Part shown: piece by piece, positions 18,677-30,443 of the stretch
Position numbering within the stretch: position 1 is the stretch's first letter
Layout of the letters: each line of letters begins with the position of its first letter
Origin: Campylobacterota bacterium
GTDB taxonomy: Bacteria > Campylobacterota > Campylobacteria > Campylobacterales > Sulfurimonadaceae
Direction: 5' to 3'
Assembly: GCA_040752835.1 (NCBI GenBank)
Contig: JBFMGG010000008.1
Span: forward strand, 124,001 to 188,000
DNA length: 64,000 nucleotides
The notes under the pieces: generated by a model
What the model was told of the DNA's origin: nothing
Databases searched by the model: none
Seen by the model: the letters and a program-made list of their open reading frames with translations, nothing else
Translations under genes and position numbers: made by a program

Positions 18677-21157
18677 TCATTCCAATTCGAACGAACCTTC
18701 GTCGTTCTCGCCGTCGCCTTCTTCTTCGTCGTTTTTCGGGCAGCGTGAAATGCTCGCGACGTCATCCCCTTTGACGATGTATACACCGCTGGTGTTACGT
18801 CCGGATTTGGCAATCGTCTGCATGTCGACGCGGATCATTTTGCCCGCTTTGGTCAGCGCCATCATGTCCATGCTCTCGTCAACCATCAGACATCCGACGA
18901 CGGTCGAACCTGTTTTGGCGTTGAGTTTCATCGCGATGACTCCGGACCCGGCACGGTTGGTGAGGCGGTATTCTTCCGCGGTCGTCCGTTTGCCGATCCC
19001 TTTTTCGCTTACCATGAGGATCTCTTCGTCGTCGGATTTGATGATGTTCGCATCGACGACCTGGTCGCCCTCGATCTTGAACTTGATACCGCGGACCCCG
19101 CGGGTGCTGCGTCCCTGGTCACGGGTTTTGTCAATTTCAAATTTGATGCACTGCGCGAATTTGGTGACGATGAAGAGGTATTTGGTCTCTTCGTTTGCAA
19201 TGTGGGCAGTGACGAGAGTGTCCCCCTCATCGAGCACGATCGCACGAACGCCGGTGCTGCGGATGTTGGAGAATTCGTTCAGCGCCGTACGCTTGACGAT
19301 ACCGTTTTGGGTAAAGAAGACGAGCGATTTGTTTTCGTCGAAGTCGGTCGTCGGGATCACCGAACGGATCTTTTCGTCCGCTTCGAGGTTGATCAGGTTG
19401 ACGACCGCTTTTCCTTTCGCCGTGCGTGATCCTTCGGGGATCTTGTACACTTTGAGCCAGTGCAGCTGTCCCCGGTCGGTGACGAACATCAGCGTATCGT
19501 GCGTGTTGCAGGTATAGAATTTTTCGATGAAGTCGTCGTCGTAGGTCGTGACGGCGACTTTGCCTTTGCCGCCGCGGCGCTGTTTTTCGTAAGCGGCGAG
19601 CGGTACCCGTTTGATGTAGCCGCGGTGGGTGATCGTAACGACCATCGGTTCGTTGGGGATCAGGTCTTCGATGTTGATATCGTCGTAGTTGTCCTCGATG
19701 TCGGTCAGACGCGGGATGTTGTACTGTTCGACGAGCTCGGTGAACTCCTCTTTGATGATCCCTTTGAGAACCTCTTCGCTGCGGAGGATGCTCTCGAGGT
19801 ATTCGATGTGTGCGAGGATTTCGCGCAGTTCGTTTTCGATTTTTTCACGCTCGAGTCCGGTGAGGCGCTGCAGACGCATGTCGAGAATCGCCTGCGCCTG
19901 GATGGGGGAGAAACCGAATTGCTCCATCAGGCCGTTTTTCGCGCTCTCGCCGTCCGCGCTGCCGCGGATCAGTTTGATGATCGCGTCGATGTGATCGAGC
20001 GCTTTTTTCAGACCTTCGAGGATATGGGCGCGGGCTTTGGCTTTTTCGAGATCGAAAATCGTGCGGCGGATAATGACCGTTTTGCGGTGATTGATGAAAT
20101 GGCCCAACATTTCGAGCAGGGTGAAGACGCGGGGCTCCTGGTTGAACGTCGAGAGCATGATGATCCCGAACGTCGTCTCCATGTTCGTCGATTTGTAAAG
20201 GTTGTTGAGGACGATTTCGCTCATCGCGTCACGTTTGAGTTCGATAACGACACGGATCCCTTCACGGTCGGATTCGTCGCGGATTTCGCTGATCCCCTCG
20301 ATAAATTTGTCTTTGACGAGTTCGGCGATGCTTTCGATCAAGCGCGCTTTATTGACCTGGTAGGGGAGTTCGTCGATGACGATGACGTCTTTGTTCGATT
20401 TTTTCTCGATGTGGGTTTTGGCCCGTACGCGGATACGTCCCCGGCCGGTTTCGTACGCGTCCAGGATCCCTTTTTTCCCGTAGATGGTACCGCCCGTCGG
20501 GAAGTCGGGGGCTTTGATAAACTGCATGATGTCGATCAGCGAAGCACCCGGATTGTCGATCAGGTAGACGAGCGCCTGAAGCACTTCCTGGGGATTGTGG
20601 GGAGGAATGTTCGTCGCCATACCGACGGCGATACCGGCCGAACCGTTGATCAGAAGATTCGGAACGCGGGTCGGAAGGACGTCGGGTTCTTGCGTCGTGC
20701 CGTCGTAGTTGTCGACCATGTCGACGGTGTCTTTGTCGAGGTCTTTAAGCAGTTCCCCCGCATAGCGGGTCATCCGCGCTTCGGTATAACGCATGGCCGC
20801 GGCGTTGTCGCCGTCGACCGAACCGAAGTTCCCCTGCCCGTCGACGAGCGGTGCGCGCATCGAGAACGGTTGGGCCATACGGACGAGGGCGTCGTAGACG
20901 GAGGTGTCGCCGTGCGGGTGGTACTGACCGATGACATCCCCGACGATACGGGCTGATTTTTTGTACTTGGCGCCTGCGGAGAGGTTGAGTTTATCCATCG
21001 CGTAGAGAATACGGCGGTGTACCGGTTTGAGCCCGTCGCGTACATCGGGAAGCGCCCGCCCGATGATGACGCTCATCGAATAGTCGAGGTAACTGCTCTT
21101 GAGGGTGTCCTCAATATTAATATCGTTGATTTCGCTGTTGTCTAGCAGATCGTTCAT
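18677..21157 (-). CDS. gyrA: DNA gyrase subunit A
   Basis: Type II topoisomerase subunit that cuts and rejoins DNA during supercoiling. The product (826 aa) has the N-terminal breakage-reunion domain, with catalytic Tyr124 in [10 protein letters not shown] and the quinolone region [10 protein letters not shown] at residues 80-89. Threonine stands at the position of E. coli Ser83, as in wild-type Campylobacter jejuni. The C-terminal beta-pinwheel includes the gyrase-specific QRRGGKGK box, which separates it from ParC. An acidic tail ends the protein. It is transcribed divergently from glnB. Confidence 0.97.
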   Translation of the reverse strand: MNDLLDNSEINDINIEDTLKSSYLDYSMSVIIGRALPDVRDGLKPVHRRILYAMDKLNLSAGAKYKKSARIVGDVIGQYHPHGDTSVYDALVRMAQPFSMRAPLVDGQGNFGSVDGDNAAAMRYTEARMTRYAGELLKDLDKDTVDMVDNYDGTTQEPDVLPTRVPNLLINGSAGIAVGMATNIPPHNPQEVLQALVYLIDNPGASLIDIMQFIKAPDFPTGGTIYGKKGILDAYETGRGRIRVRAKTHIEKKSNKDVIVIDELPYQVNKARLIESIAELVKDKFIEGISEIRDESDREGIRVVIELKRDAMSEIVLNNLYKSTNMETTFGIIMLSTFNQEPRVFTLLEMLGHFINHRKTVIIRRTIFDLEKAKARAHILEGLKKALDHIDAIIKLIRGSADGESAKNGLMEQFGFSPIQAQAILDMRLQRLTGLEREKIENELREILAHIEYLESILRSEEVLKGIIKEEFTELVEQYNIPRLTDIEDNYDDINIEDLIPNEPMVVTITHRGYIKRVPLAAYEKQRRGGKGKVAVTTYDDDFIEKFYTCNTHDTLMFVTDRGQLHWLKVYKIPEGSRTAKGKAVVNLINLEADEKIRSVIPTTDFDENKSLVFFTQNGIVKRTALNEFSNIRSTGVRAIVLDEGDTLVTAHIANEETKYLFIVTKFAQCIKFEIDKTRDQGRSTRGVRGIKFKIEGDQVVDANIIKSDDEEILMVSEKGIGKRTTAEEYRLTNRAGSGVIAMKLNAKTGSTVVGCLMVDESMDMMALTKAGKMIRVDMQTIAKSGRNTSGVYIVKGDDVASISRCPKNDEEEGDGENDEGSFELE

Positions 21158-21187
21158 TTCGTCCCCGGAAAGTGAAGATTGGTTGGC

Positions 21188-21217
21188 TGATTATAGCTCA
21201 ACGAGACTTAAAGTCTC
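21188..21217 (-). promoter_or_regulatory. gyrA promoter with embedded palindrome
   Basis: On the minus strand, TTGAGA (21212-21217) and TATAAT (21188-21193) are separated by 18 bases, upstream of gyrA. The 15-base perfect palindrome GAGACTTTAAGTCTC, at 21201-21215, overlaps the -35 hexamer. A very similar palindrome precedes groES. The placement over the -35 suggests an operator, but no regulator is identified. Confidence 0.6.
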
Positions 21218-21263
21218 AAAATCTGTTTTTTTCGGATCGACGGGCGCTTCATTGCTTAATTAA

Positions 21264-21659
<396 letters not shown>

Positions 21660-21676
21660 TCCCCTTTATTAATGTA

Positions 21677-21694
21677 CCCGCGCGCCCGCGCGGG
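21677..21694 (+). terminator. GC-rich hairpin after glnB copy 1
   Basis: CCCGCGCG, a 2-base loop CC, then CGCGCGGG forms a perfect 8-bp stem 17 bases after the stop codon. It is followed by a pyrimidine-rich tract (CCCCTTTCCCCCC, then ATTTTT), so it could end or attenuate transcription between glnB and amt. Confidence 0.55.
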
Positions 21695-21742
21695 CGGCCC
21701 CTTTCCCCCCATTTTTGACTGCTTTCTAAATGATCTTTATAA

Positions 21743-21761
21743 TTGATTAAAAAATAATCAA
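21743..21761. promoter_or_regulatory. Palindrome upstream of amt copy 1
   Basis: Inverted repeat TTGATTA-N5-TAATCAA. It ends 31 bases before a TACAAT -10 box (21793-21798) of the downstream amt gene. The same palindrome occurs at nearly the same distance from the -10 of the second amt. This points to a shared activator or repressor site for ammonium uptake genes. Confidence 0.6.
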
Positions 21762-21861
21762 CAACGTGCATCTTCTTGATTCCCTTAGCTTGTACAATGG
21801 TACGTGACATTTCAGTTAATACGGGATTGTTCGAAGGATCAACCTACATAAGGAGAGGATA

Positions 21862-23545
<1,684 letters not shown>

Positions 23546-23567
23546 CGCTGATGCATACACCCCCCCC

Positions 23568-23604
23568 GGAAGTTGCCCGCATCTTTTGGATGCGGGCAGC
23601 TTCC
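23568..23604 (+). terminator. Strong intrinsic terminator after PII copy 2
   Basis: GGAAGTTGCCCGCATC, a 5-base loop, then GATGCGGGCAGCTTCC forms a 16-bp stem with a single G-T pair, followed by ATTTTGATT. It ends the glnB-amt-glnB unit before the second amt. Confidence 0.8.
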
Positions 23605-23607
23605 ATT

Positions 23608-23626
23608 TTGATTAAAAATTAATCAA
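23608..23626. promoter_or_regulatory. Palindrome upstream of amt copy 2
   Basis: Inverted repeat TTGATTA-N5-TAATCAA, ending 30 bases before a perfect TATAAT (23657-23662). It matches the site before amt copy 1 in sequence and in distance to the -10, so it is probably a shared regulatory site. The arms are too far apart (9 bases between TTGAT and ATCAA) for an FNR/CRP box. Confidence 0.6.
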
Positions 23627-23693
23627 TTATTCTTCTCTGTTCCCTACGATTGCATTTATAATGCCCGTCTTGATATTCTGATAAAGGCGAAGT

Positions 23694-24872
23694 ATGGATC
23701 TTTCCTACGCACTTGATACCCTGTTTGCCCTTTTTTCGATCACCTTGATCATCCTGATGGTCCCCGGTTTCGCCATGCTCGAAGCGGGTCTGGTACGGAC
23801 GAAAAACGTCTCCAGCGTGTTGACGGTCAACGTCATGATCTACGCCGTGGCGTCGATGGCGTTTATCCTCGTCGGATTCGAGCTGGCTTTTGGCGGTTAT
23901 CACAGCACCTCGATGAGCCAGTGGGCGTTTTTCATGTTTCAGATGGCGTTTGTCGGTAAAGCGATCAACATTATGAGCGGCGGTGTCGGCGAGCGTGCGA
24001 AACTGCTTCCTCTCACCCTTTTCACCGTTATCATGGGTGCCTTGATCTACCCCACGTCGGTCAACATCAGCTGGGGGAGCGACTGGCTCAAGGATACGGT
24101 GCTGGATCTGAACTTCGTCGATCTGGCCGGTTCCACCGTCATCCACTCGACGGGGGGATGGGCGCTGCTGGCCGCGATTCTCATCATTGGGGCGCGTAAA
24201 GGGCGTTATGCCGGAAACCAGATCCGGGTCATCCCCGCATCCAATATCCCGCTCGTCGTTCTGGGCGCGATGCTGCTGTGGATCGGATGGTTCGGGTTCA
24301 ACGGCGGATCGGTCGGTAGCATCGCGACCAAAGAGGCCGCCGACAGCGTCGCGCTGACGGTATTCAATACCAATACGGCCGGACTGGCCGGTGCGATTGC
24401 GGCGGGAGTGCTGATCTACATCCGCTACCGTCTGTTTGATATCACGATGATTCTCAACGGGGCGCTGGGGGGACTCGTCGCGATCACCGCCGGCCCGCAC
24501 CTTTATGCGACGGCGGATGCAATCGCGGTCGGGGGGATCGGCGGCGCGCTGGTCGTTCTGGCGGTTCCGCTGTTTGACCGTTTCCGAATCGACGATCCCG
24601 TCGGGGCTTTGTCGGTGCACCTGGTAAACGGAATCTGGGGGACCCTGGCGGTCGGAGTGTTCGCCGCGGATCCTGCCGGCGGGGTGACGTTTCTCAACCA
24701 GCTCAAAGGAGTTGCGGTCATCGGGGCGTTCGTATTTGGCGTGTCGTTTGCCCTGATTTACCTGATCAACATCGTGATTCCGTTCCGTGCAAGCGACGAG
24801 GAACAGCTTCAGGGCCTCGACGTCAGCGAATGCGGGCTGGAGTCGTATCCCGAGTTCAAACGGGCTATTTAA
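23694..24872 (+). CDS. amt: Ammonium transporter (copy 2)
   Basis: A second ammonium channel (392 aa), shorter than copy 1 and without a signal peptide; it starts MDLSYALDTLFALFS. It has ILMVPGFAMLEAGLVRTKNVSS, the pore histidines in STVIHSTGGWALL and LSVHLVNGIWG, and a C-terminus EEQLQGLDVSECGLESYPEF. The sequence differs a good deal from copy 1, so the two genes are ancient paralogues and not a recent tandem copy. It has its own promoter and the same upstream palindrome. Confidence 0.93.
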   Translation: MDLSYALDTLFALFSITLIILMVPGFAMLEAGLVRTKNVSSVLTVNVMIYAVASMAFILVGFELAFGGYHSTSMSQWAFFMFQMAFVGKAINIMSGGVGERAKLLPLTLFTVIMGALIYPTSVNISWGSDWLKDTVLDLNFVDLAGSTVIHSTGGWALLAAILIIGARKGRYAGNQIRVIPASNIPLVVLGAMLLWIGWFGFNGGSVGSIATKEAADSVALTVFNTNTAGLAGAIAAGVLIYIRYRLFDITMILNGALGGLVAITAGPHLYATADAIAVGGIGGALVVLAVPLFDRFRIDDPVGALSVHLVNGIWGTLAVGVFAADPAGGVTFLNQLKGVAVIGAFVFGVSFALIYLINIVIPFRASDEEQLQGLDVSECGLESYPEFKRAI

Positions 24873-24986
24873 CACTGCTGTAACATTTCTTCACTATTCT
24901 TTCCGCGGAGGTTTTTCCTCCGCAAAGACTCTTTTACCAACCTCGTTGTATAATCGGTTATTGTTTATGAAGTGAAAAGGGATTTG

Positions 24987-26357
24987 ATGAGTATATACCG
25001 TGAATATGACATCCGGGGCATTTTTGACAAAGAACTGAACGAAGAGACGATTACCCGCCTGGGGTACGCGCTGGCCGATGAAATGCGACCGTTCGGAGAG
25101 TACGTCGCGGTCGGATACGACGCGCGCAGCCATTCGCCGATTCTGTTTGAATATCTTGCCGCCGGGTTGAATGCCGGAGGGATGAAAGTGCTCGGGATGG
25201 GGATGGTTCCTACCCCCGTTAACTATTTTTGCAATTATCAGGAATTCGAGGGAATTACACCTTGTGCATCGGTAATGATCACCGGATCGCACAATCCGAG
25301 CGAATACAACGGATTCAAAATCACGATCAACAAGGCTCCGTTTTTCGGTGAGCAGATTTATGCTTTAGGACGTAAAATCGACACCTTGCCCTTTCCGCCG
25401 AAAGTGGATCGCGACGTGACGCCAATCGATGCGTTGAGCCGATACAAATCGTTCATGATCGATGCCTTCGCGCATCTCAAAGGGATGAAAACCAGGATTG
25501 TTTACGATTGCGGCAACGGGGTCGCCGGATTGGGGCTGGTGGATATTTTCAGCGCGTTGGAACTCGATACGAAAGGGATTTACGTCGATCCGGACGGAAC
25601 GTTTCCCAATCACCACCCCGATCCGAGCGAAGAACACAATCTCGAAGATGTCAAAGCGTTGTTGGAAAAAGAGGGGGACATCGCGTTCGCCTACGACGGC
25701 GATTCCGACCGCATTGCGGTATTGACGCCTAAAAACAACATCAAAGGGGATATGATGGCCCTGTTGTATGCGATGAAAATGGAACATCCGACCGTCATCG
25801 GAGAGGTGAAATGCTCGCAGGTGATGTACGATACGCTCCGCGAGCGCGGAGCGACGGCGGTGATGTACAAAACGGGACACTCCAACCTCAAAGTGAAGAT
25901 GAAAGAGCTTCATGCCGACCTGGCGTGCGAAGTGAGCGGTCACGTCTTTTTTGCCGACCGTTATTTCGGGTACGACGACGCGATCTACGCGACGCTCCGG
26001 ATGCTGGAGCTGATCCAGGAGGGGATCGACCTCGATGCCGAGATCGCCAAGCTTCCGAAAGTGTTTTCGACCGAAGAGATCAAGGTGAAAACGACCGAGC
26101 AGGAAAAATTCCCCCTTATCGCGAAACTCAAGGAACTGCTGAAAAATCCGCCTGCCGGATTTCCGGCCATCCGCGAGATCATCGATGTCGACGGGGTACG
26201 GGTCATTTTCGACCACGGATGGGGGCTGGTCCGCGCCAGCAACACGACCCCGGTCCTCGTCACCCGCTTCGAATCGACGGATGAGGCCGAAGCCAAACGC
26301 TACGAAGAAGCCCTCAACGCCCTCATCCAGACCGCTCAACAAGAACTAAAGGCATAA
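24987..26357 (+). CDS. Phosphomannomutase / phosphoglucomutase
   Basis: A 457 aa alpha-D-phosphohexomutase that moves phosphate between C6 and C1 of glucose or mannose, feeding sugar nucleotides for glycan synthesis. The four conserved loops are present: the phosphoserine loop ITGSHNPSEYNGFK, metal-binding YDGDSDRIAV, the sugar loop CEVSGHVFF, and the phosphate-binding ASNTTPVLVTRFE. I chose the ATG at 24987 (MSIYREYDIRGIF) with an AAAAGGGA ribosome site over a GTG five codons upstream. Its relative AlgC acts on both sugars, so the specificity is left open. Confidence 0.9.
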   Translation: MSIYREYDIRGIFDKELNEETITRLGYALADEMRPFGEYVAVGYDARSHSPILFEYLAAGLNAGGMKVLGMGMVPTPVNYFCNYQEFEGITPCASVMITGSHNPSEYNGFKITINKAPFFGEQIYALGRKIDTLPFPPKVDRDVTPIDALSRYKSFMIDAFAHLKGMKTRIVYDCGNGVAGLGLVDIFSALELDTKGIYVDPDGTFPNHHPDPSEEHNLEDVKALLEKEGDIAFAYDGDSDRIAVLTPKNNIKGDMMALLYAMKMEHPTVIGEVKCSQVMYDTLRERGATAVMYKTGHSNLKVKMKELHADLACEVSGHVFFADRYFGYDDAIYATLRMLELIQEGIDLDAEIAKLPKVFSTEEIKVKTTEQEKFPLIAKLKELLKNPPAGFPAIREIIDVDGVRVIFDHGWGLVRASNTTPVLVTRFESTDEAEAKRYEEALNALIQTAQQELKA

Positions 26358-26360
26358 CCC

Positions 26361-27368
26361 ATGAAAACAATCACCCTCACGATGCCGCTGGACATGCACC
26401 TTCACCTCCGCGACGGCGAGATGCTCGAAACCGTCGCCCCCCTGACGTCGTACAGTTTCAGCGGGGCGCTCGTAATGCCCAACCTCGTCCCCCCTGTAAC
26501 GACCAAAGAGATGGTGCTGGGGTACAAAGAGCGGATTTTGCATGCGACGGGGGCGGATGATTTCGAACCCTATATGACGTTGTTTTACCAAAACTACAGC
26601 CGTGCTTTCCTCGAAGAGGTCAAAGACGACATCACTGCGATCAAACTCTACCCCAGCGGGGTGACGACGAACTCCGAAGGGGGCGTCGCCTCCTTCGACA
26701 TCGAGTCGATGCGCGAGACGCTCGAAGCGATGAGCGATCTTGGGATCGTCCTCTCGGTACACGGCGAGACAAACGGTTTCGTCATGGACCGCGAAGCGGA
26801 ATTTATGAGCGTCTACGAGATGCTGGCCTCCCATTTTCCGAAACTCAAGATCGTGATGGAACACATCACGACCCGCGATGCGGTGGAGATGCTGGACAAA
26901 TACGACAACCTTTATGCGACGATCACGGTGCACCATCTTCTGATCACGCTTGATGACGTTGCGGGGGGATTGTTGCGGCCGCATCTGTTCTGCAAACCGA
27001 TCGCCAAGCGCCCCCACGACCGTGACGCACTGCTGAGCGTGGCGCTCGAAGCGCACCCCAAGGTGATGTTCGGCTCCGACAGCGCCCCCCATCCCAAACA
27101 CACGAAAGAATCGTGCGGCTGCGGGGCCGGGGTCTTTACCGCCCCCATCGCGCTGCAGCTGCTGTGCGAGATTTTCGACGCCCACGGCAAGCTCGACAAC
27201 CTGCAGGCGTTCGTCAGCGACAACGCGCAGCGGATTTACGGCATCTGTGCGGAGTACAAAGAAGTAACCCTCGCAAAACGCGAATTCCACGTCCCCGACA
27301 TCTACGGCAGCGTCGTACCGATGAGGGCGGGCGAAATTCTCAAATGGTCGATCGAGCGTGTCGACTAA
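26361..27368 (+). CDS. pyrC: Dihydroorotase
   Basis: Zinc enzyme of pyrimidine synthesis that closes carbamoyl-aspartate to dihydroorotate. The product (335 aa) has the metal motif DMHLHLRDG, the carboxylated lysine in AIKLYPSG, later histidines in SVHGETNG and MEHITT, and [11 protein letters not shown] with the catalytic Asp. This is the short, class II PyrC form. It begins 3 bases after the phosphohexomutase stop and overlaps the next gene by 11 bases. Confidence 0.95.
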   Translation: MKTITLTMPLDMHLHLRDGEMLETVAPLTSYSFSGALVMPNLVPPVTTKEMVLGYKERILHATGADDFEPYMTLFYQNYSRAFLEEVKDDITAIKLYPSGVTTNSEGGVASFDIESMRETLEAMSDLGIVLSVHGETNGFVMDREAEFMSVYEMLASHFPKLKIVMEHITTRDAVEMLDKYDNLYATITVHHLLITLDDVAGGLLRPHLFCKPIAKRPHDRDALLSVALEAHPKVMFGSDSAPHPKHTKESCGCGAGVFTAPIALQLLCEIFDAHGKLDNLQAFVSDNAQRIYGICAEYKEVTLAKREFHVPDIYGSVVPMRAGEILKWSIERVD

Positions 27369-28014
27369 AATCCTCCTCCTCGAAGACGACCTCCTGTTCG
27401 GCGAATCGATCGCCGATTTATTGGAGGAAGAAGGATTCGAGGTCTGTTTTTGCCGCAACGGCCAGGAAGCGCTGGACGCAACCTATGTCAACCATTTCGA
27501 TCTGTACCTGCTTGACATCAACGTTCCGCTGATCGATGGCCTCTCCCTGCTGCGTGAACTCCGGCGCGCCAACGATATGACCCCCACGATTTATCTCACT
27601 TCCCATCAGGAGACGGGAGTGCTCTCCGAAGCGTTCGAAATCGGTGCCGAAGATTACCTGAAAAAGCCTTTTGATACGGAGGAACTGATCGTCCGGGTCC
27701 ATGCCCTTCTGCGCCGGAGCAAGGGGAATACCCGACGGTGTGCGGGGGATTTGTGCATCGACGAGCGGCACAAATGCGTGATGCTCGGTGACAAAGAGAT
27801 CCCTTTTACCCTCAAAGAATACCAGCTCATGGCGCTGTTCATCCAAAACGTGGGAGAGATTGTCACGAAAGAGATGATTATGGATGCGTTGTGGAGCCCG
27901 TCGGAAATGATCAGCGAAGGGGCGGTGCGGGTCTATATCAACCGTCTCAAGCAGGAGATCGGCTCGGAGCGGATTGTCAACATTCGCGGCGTGGGGTATC
28001 GGCTTGTTCCGTAG
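27358..28014 (+). CDS. Two-component response regulator, OmpR/PhoB family
   Basis: A 218 aa DNA-binding response regulator with a GTG start inside the end of pyrC. The receiver domain (1-115) has EDD at 9-11, phospho-acceptor Asp in [13 protein letters not shown] and Lys in EDYLKKPFD. The C-terminal winged helix (about 125-218) has [29 protein letters not shown] and [12 protein letters not shown], the standard OmpR end. It is cotranscribed with the overlapping histidine kinase gene. Targets are unknown. Confidence 0.92.
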   Translation: MSTKILLLEDDLLFGESIADLLEEEGFEVCFCRNGQEALDATYVNHFDLYLLDINVPLIDGLSLLRELRRANDMTPTIYLTSHQETGVLSEAFEIGAEDYLKKPFDTEELIVRVHALLRRSKGNTRRCAGDLCIDERHKCVMLGDKEIPFTLKEYQLMALFIQNVGEIVTKEMIMDALWSPSEMISEGAVRVYINRLKQEIGSERIVNIRGVGYRLVP

Positions 28015-28849
28015 TGTCGAAATCGCCCTCACGTCGCTGTACGTTTTCACGACGGCGGTACTGGTCGGAGGGATCTATTACCTGCATCAGGTGATCGGGT
28101 TTCAGCAGTGGGGGGTGATTGCCCTGGGGGTGCTGCTCGTAACCGTCGGGGTGGGAAGGATCCTGGCCAAAATCGCCCTCGATCCGCTCAGAGAACATTT
28201 TGACCATCTCGAACGCCTCTCGAAAGAGACGCTGCACGAGCTTAATCTCCCGGTGAACACCATCACCGCCAACGTAGAGATGCTTCGTAAAACGAATACC
28301 GACGAAAAAAGCCTCAAGCGGCTCGAACGGATCGAGACGGCGGCAACGATGCTCAAAGAACGGTATAATGAGCTCGATTATTTGATCAAAAAGCAGATGG
28401 AACGTGAGCGGATCGAAGCGTTCGATCTCGAATCGGCGGTTCGCGAACGGCTCGATTTTCTCCGTCCCCTCTACCCCGGGACGGCGTGGGAAGTGCGTAC
28501 CGTGCCCCACAACGTGGAATGCGACCGGATAGGATTGGGAAAGGTGATCGACAATCTCGTTGAAAACGGGATCAAGTACTCTGCCCAGTCCCCCGTCATT
28601 TCGATCGTTATGGAGTCCAATACCCTCAGCATCTGCGACAGGGGAAAGGGGATGGACGAGATCACCCTGATGCGGATCTATGATCGTTATTACCAAAGCG
28701 ATGATGCGATGGCGGGGTACGGGATCGGCCTGGGACTGGTCAAACGTTATTGCGACCGTCACGGCATCGGATTGCATGTCGCTTCCCGACCGGGGGAGGG
28801 GACGTGCGTCAAACTTGAATTTAAAAAAGGAGAAAAACAGAATGGATAA
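27974..28849 (+). CDS. Sensor histidine kinase with almost no periplasmic domain
   Basis: A 291 aa kinase. Two transmembrane helices (about 14-36 and 46-64) are separated by only about nine residues, so it probably senses in the membrane or through a partner. The H-box is LSKETLHELNLPVNTI, followed by a HATPase domain with N-box KVIDNLVENGIKYS, G1 CDRGKGMDE and G2 GYGIGLGLVKRY. The start is uncertain: a TTG at 27974 has a GGAG just before it, while a TTG at 28004 would cut the overlap with the regulator gene to 11 bases. Confidence 0.85.
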   Translation: MSTFAAWGIGLFRSVEIALTSLYVFTTAVLVGGIYYLHQVIGFQQWGVIALGVLLVTVGVGRILAKIALDPLREHFDHLERLSKETLHELNLPVNTITANVEMLRKTNTDEKSLKRLERIETAATMLKERYNELDYLIKKQMERERIEAFDLESAVRERLDFLRPLYPGTAWEVRTVPHNVECDRIGLGKVIDNLVENGIKYSAQSPVISIVMESNTLSICDRGKGMDEITLMRIYDRYYQSDDAMAGYGIGLGLVKRYCDRHGIGLHVASRPGEGTCVKLEFKKGEKQNG

Positions 28850-29288
28850 CAGTTGGCTTACGTGGGCGGAACAGGCACTTGACTACGGAGTAATCGGGAT
28901 TTTGGTGGTGATGAGCGTCGTGTCGCTGTGGTTTTTTATCGAGCGTCTGATGACCTACGGGTCGATCCGCATCGGGGATTACGAGACGAAAGAGGAGCTC
29001 GAGCTGGATCTAGGCAACAACGTCAGCACCATTGCGACGATCGGATCGAACGCCCCTTACGTAGGGCTTCTGGGAACGGTTTTGGGGATTATGATCACTT
29101 TTTATGCCCTGGGAGACGCCGGTGCGGTCGATCCCAAAAAGATTATGACGGGTCTGGCATTGGCGCTAAAAGCGACGGCGATGGGTCTTGTGGTCGCGAT
29201 CCCCTCGATCGTGTTCTACAATATCCTGCTGCGGAAAATGGAAAAGATCATCACCCGTTGGGAAATCCAGAACAAAACCAAAGGATAA
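28842..29288 (+). CDS. exbB: ExbB/TolQ-type proton channel protein
   Basis: A 148 aa inner-membrane protein of the MotA/TolQ/ExbB family. Helix 1 is near residues 16-33; helices 2 and 3 carry APYVGLLGTVLGIMITF and GLALALKATAMGLVVAIPSIVFYN, the pore-forming signature. With ExbD it harvests the proton gradient to drive a TonB-type partner. It is shorter than E. coli ExbB and matches the small epsilonproteobacterial form. It overlaps the kinase gene by eight bases. No tonB gene is seen nearby. Confidence 0.9.
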   Translation: MDNSWLTWAEQALDYGVIGILVVMSVVSLWFFIERLMTYGSIRIGDYETKEELELDLGNNVSTIATIGSNAPYVGLLGTVLGIMITFYALGDAGAVDPKKIMTGLALALKATAMGLVVAIPSIVFYNILLRKMEKIITRWEIQNKTKG

Positions 29289-29291
29289 CCG

Positions 29292-29678
29292 ATGAAGAAA
29301 ATGAAACGGATCGATTCGATCAACGTCATCCCCTTCATCGACATCATGCTGGTGTTGCTGGTGATGGTGCTTACCACCGCGACGTTCGTCAAAACGGGAC
29401 TGATCCCCGTCGATCTCCCCGAAGCCAAAGGCGCTTCGGCCGAGCATAAGCCCAGCGAGCTGAAGCTTACGATCAAAAAAGACGGGACGCTGTGGATTGA
29501 CGAGAAGACGCAGGTGAGCCTGGAACAGTTCGAACAACAAGTGATCCGGGGGGGCAAGGAGATGACGGTGGTCCTCTACAGCGACAAAGAGGCCGCATTC
29601 CAGAACTTTGTCGGCGTTATGGACGTTCTTAAACGTCTCGGGCACGAGCAGCTCTACATCGTCACCGACAAAAAGTAA
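29292..29678 (+). CDS. exbD: ExbD/TolR-type protein
   Basis: A 128 aa partner of the preceding ExbB. It has a short cytoplasmic start (MKKMKRIDSINVIPFIDIMLVLLVMVL) in which the helix includes the conserved Asp that carries protons, then a periplasmic domain with VDLPEAKGAS and ending YIVTDKK. It begins three bases after the exbB stop. The pair probably powers TonB-dependent import. Confidence 0.92.
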   Translation: MKKMKRIDSINVIPFIDIMLVLLVMVLTTATFVKTGLIPVDLPEAKGASAEHKPSELKLTIKKDGTLWIDEKTQVSLEQFEQQVIRGGKEMTVVLYSDKEAAFQNFVGVMDVLKRLGHEQLYIVTDKK

Positions 29679-29681
29679 ACC

Positions 29682-30377
29682 ATGCATCGGATCAGCAACT
29701 ACGTTTACGCCCGTGACGAGCTGCTGGGGATGGAGATACCCACCAAACGTCTTCCCAACCCCTACCGCGATTTTCCCTACATGGTGCTCGAAGGGGTTCT
29801 AAGCCCCGCAGAGTGCCGTGCCATCACCGAGTCTGCGTTGGCGGACCGCGACGGGGTAGCCGCAGAACTTCGGGGAAAATCGCTCGACACGGCGATCCGT
29901 AAGACCGATATCCATACGCTGACCCCCGGCCATCGTGCGGTGTATGAGGCCTGTTTTGCCGCGGTTCGCACGGAAATTGAACAATTTTTTGCCCTCTCGC
30001 TGGGGGGTGGGACCGATGTGCAGGTCCTGGGGTATGGGCCCGGATCGTTTTACGTCCGGCACTCGGACGATTCGAGCGAACTGCGCGACAGTGAGGGGAA
30101 CACGATAGGATTTCGCGCCGTCGCCCCGGAGCGGAAGCTCACGACGGTGTTGTTTACGACCTCTTACACCCCCCATCCGACCGATACGGACCACTTCAGC
30201 GGAGGAGAACTGCTTTTCAACTACCTTTGCGACGAGTCGGGAAACACGATTACGCTGCGTCCCGAAGCGGGGGATATGGTCGTGTTTCTTTCCAACCCCT
30301 ATTTCTCTCATGAAGTACTTCCGGTTAAAGAGGGATTCCGCCTCTCACTCGTACAGTGGCACGATGCCCACTTTTAA
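29682..30377 (+). CDS. 2-oxoglutarate/Fe(II)-dependent oxygenase, prolyl-4-hydroxylase-like
   Basis: A 231 aa oxygenase of the P4H superfamily. The facial triad can be read: H-x-D in FYVRHSDDS, and the distal histidine in PYFSHEVLPV, with the 2-oxoglutarate-binding arginine in EGFRLSLVQW. FSGGELLFNY is the usual strand between them. The substrate is unknown. It follows exbD by three bases, so it is probably in the same operon, and iron linkage (exbBD, Fe(II) enzyme) fits PiuC/PKHD-type proteins that accompany siderophore receptors. That is inferred. Confidence 0.82.
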   Translation: MHRISNYVYARDELLGMEIPTKRLPNPYRDFPYMVLEGVLSPAECRAITESALADRDGVAAELRGKSLDTAIRKTDIHTLTPGHRAVYEACFAAVRTEIEQFFALSLGGGTDVQVLGYGPGSFYVRHSDDSSELRDSEGNTIGFRAVAPERKLTTVLFTTSYTPHPTDTDHFSGGELLFNYLCDESGNTITLRPEAGDMVVFLSNPYFSHEVLPVKEGFRLSLVQWHDAHF

Positions 30378-30443
30378 AAAGATTAAAAAGACGAAACCAA
30401 TTTCCGGTTATAAGTTATAATTTCTCCATCAATTATAACGAGG

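Noticed and set aside
19460-20956. A 498-codon open frame antisense to gyrA
   Set aside because: It is a complement artefact of gyrA codon use, rich in Phe, Asp and Val, with no domain.
21743-21761. FNR/CRP box before amt
   Set aside because: The half-sites TTGAT and ATCAA are 9 bases apart instead of about 4, so the site does not fit that family.
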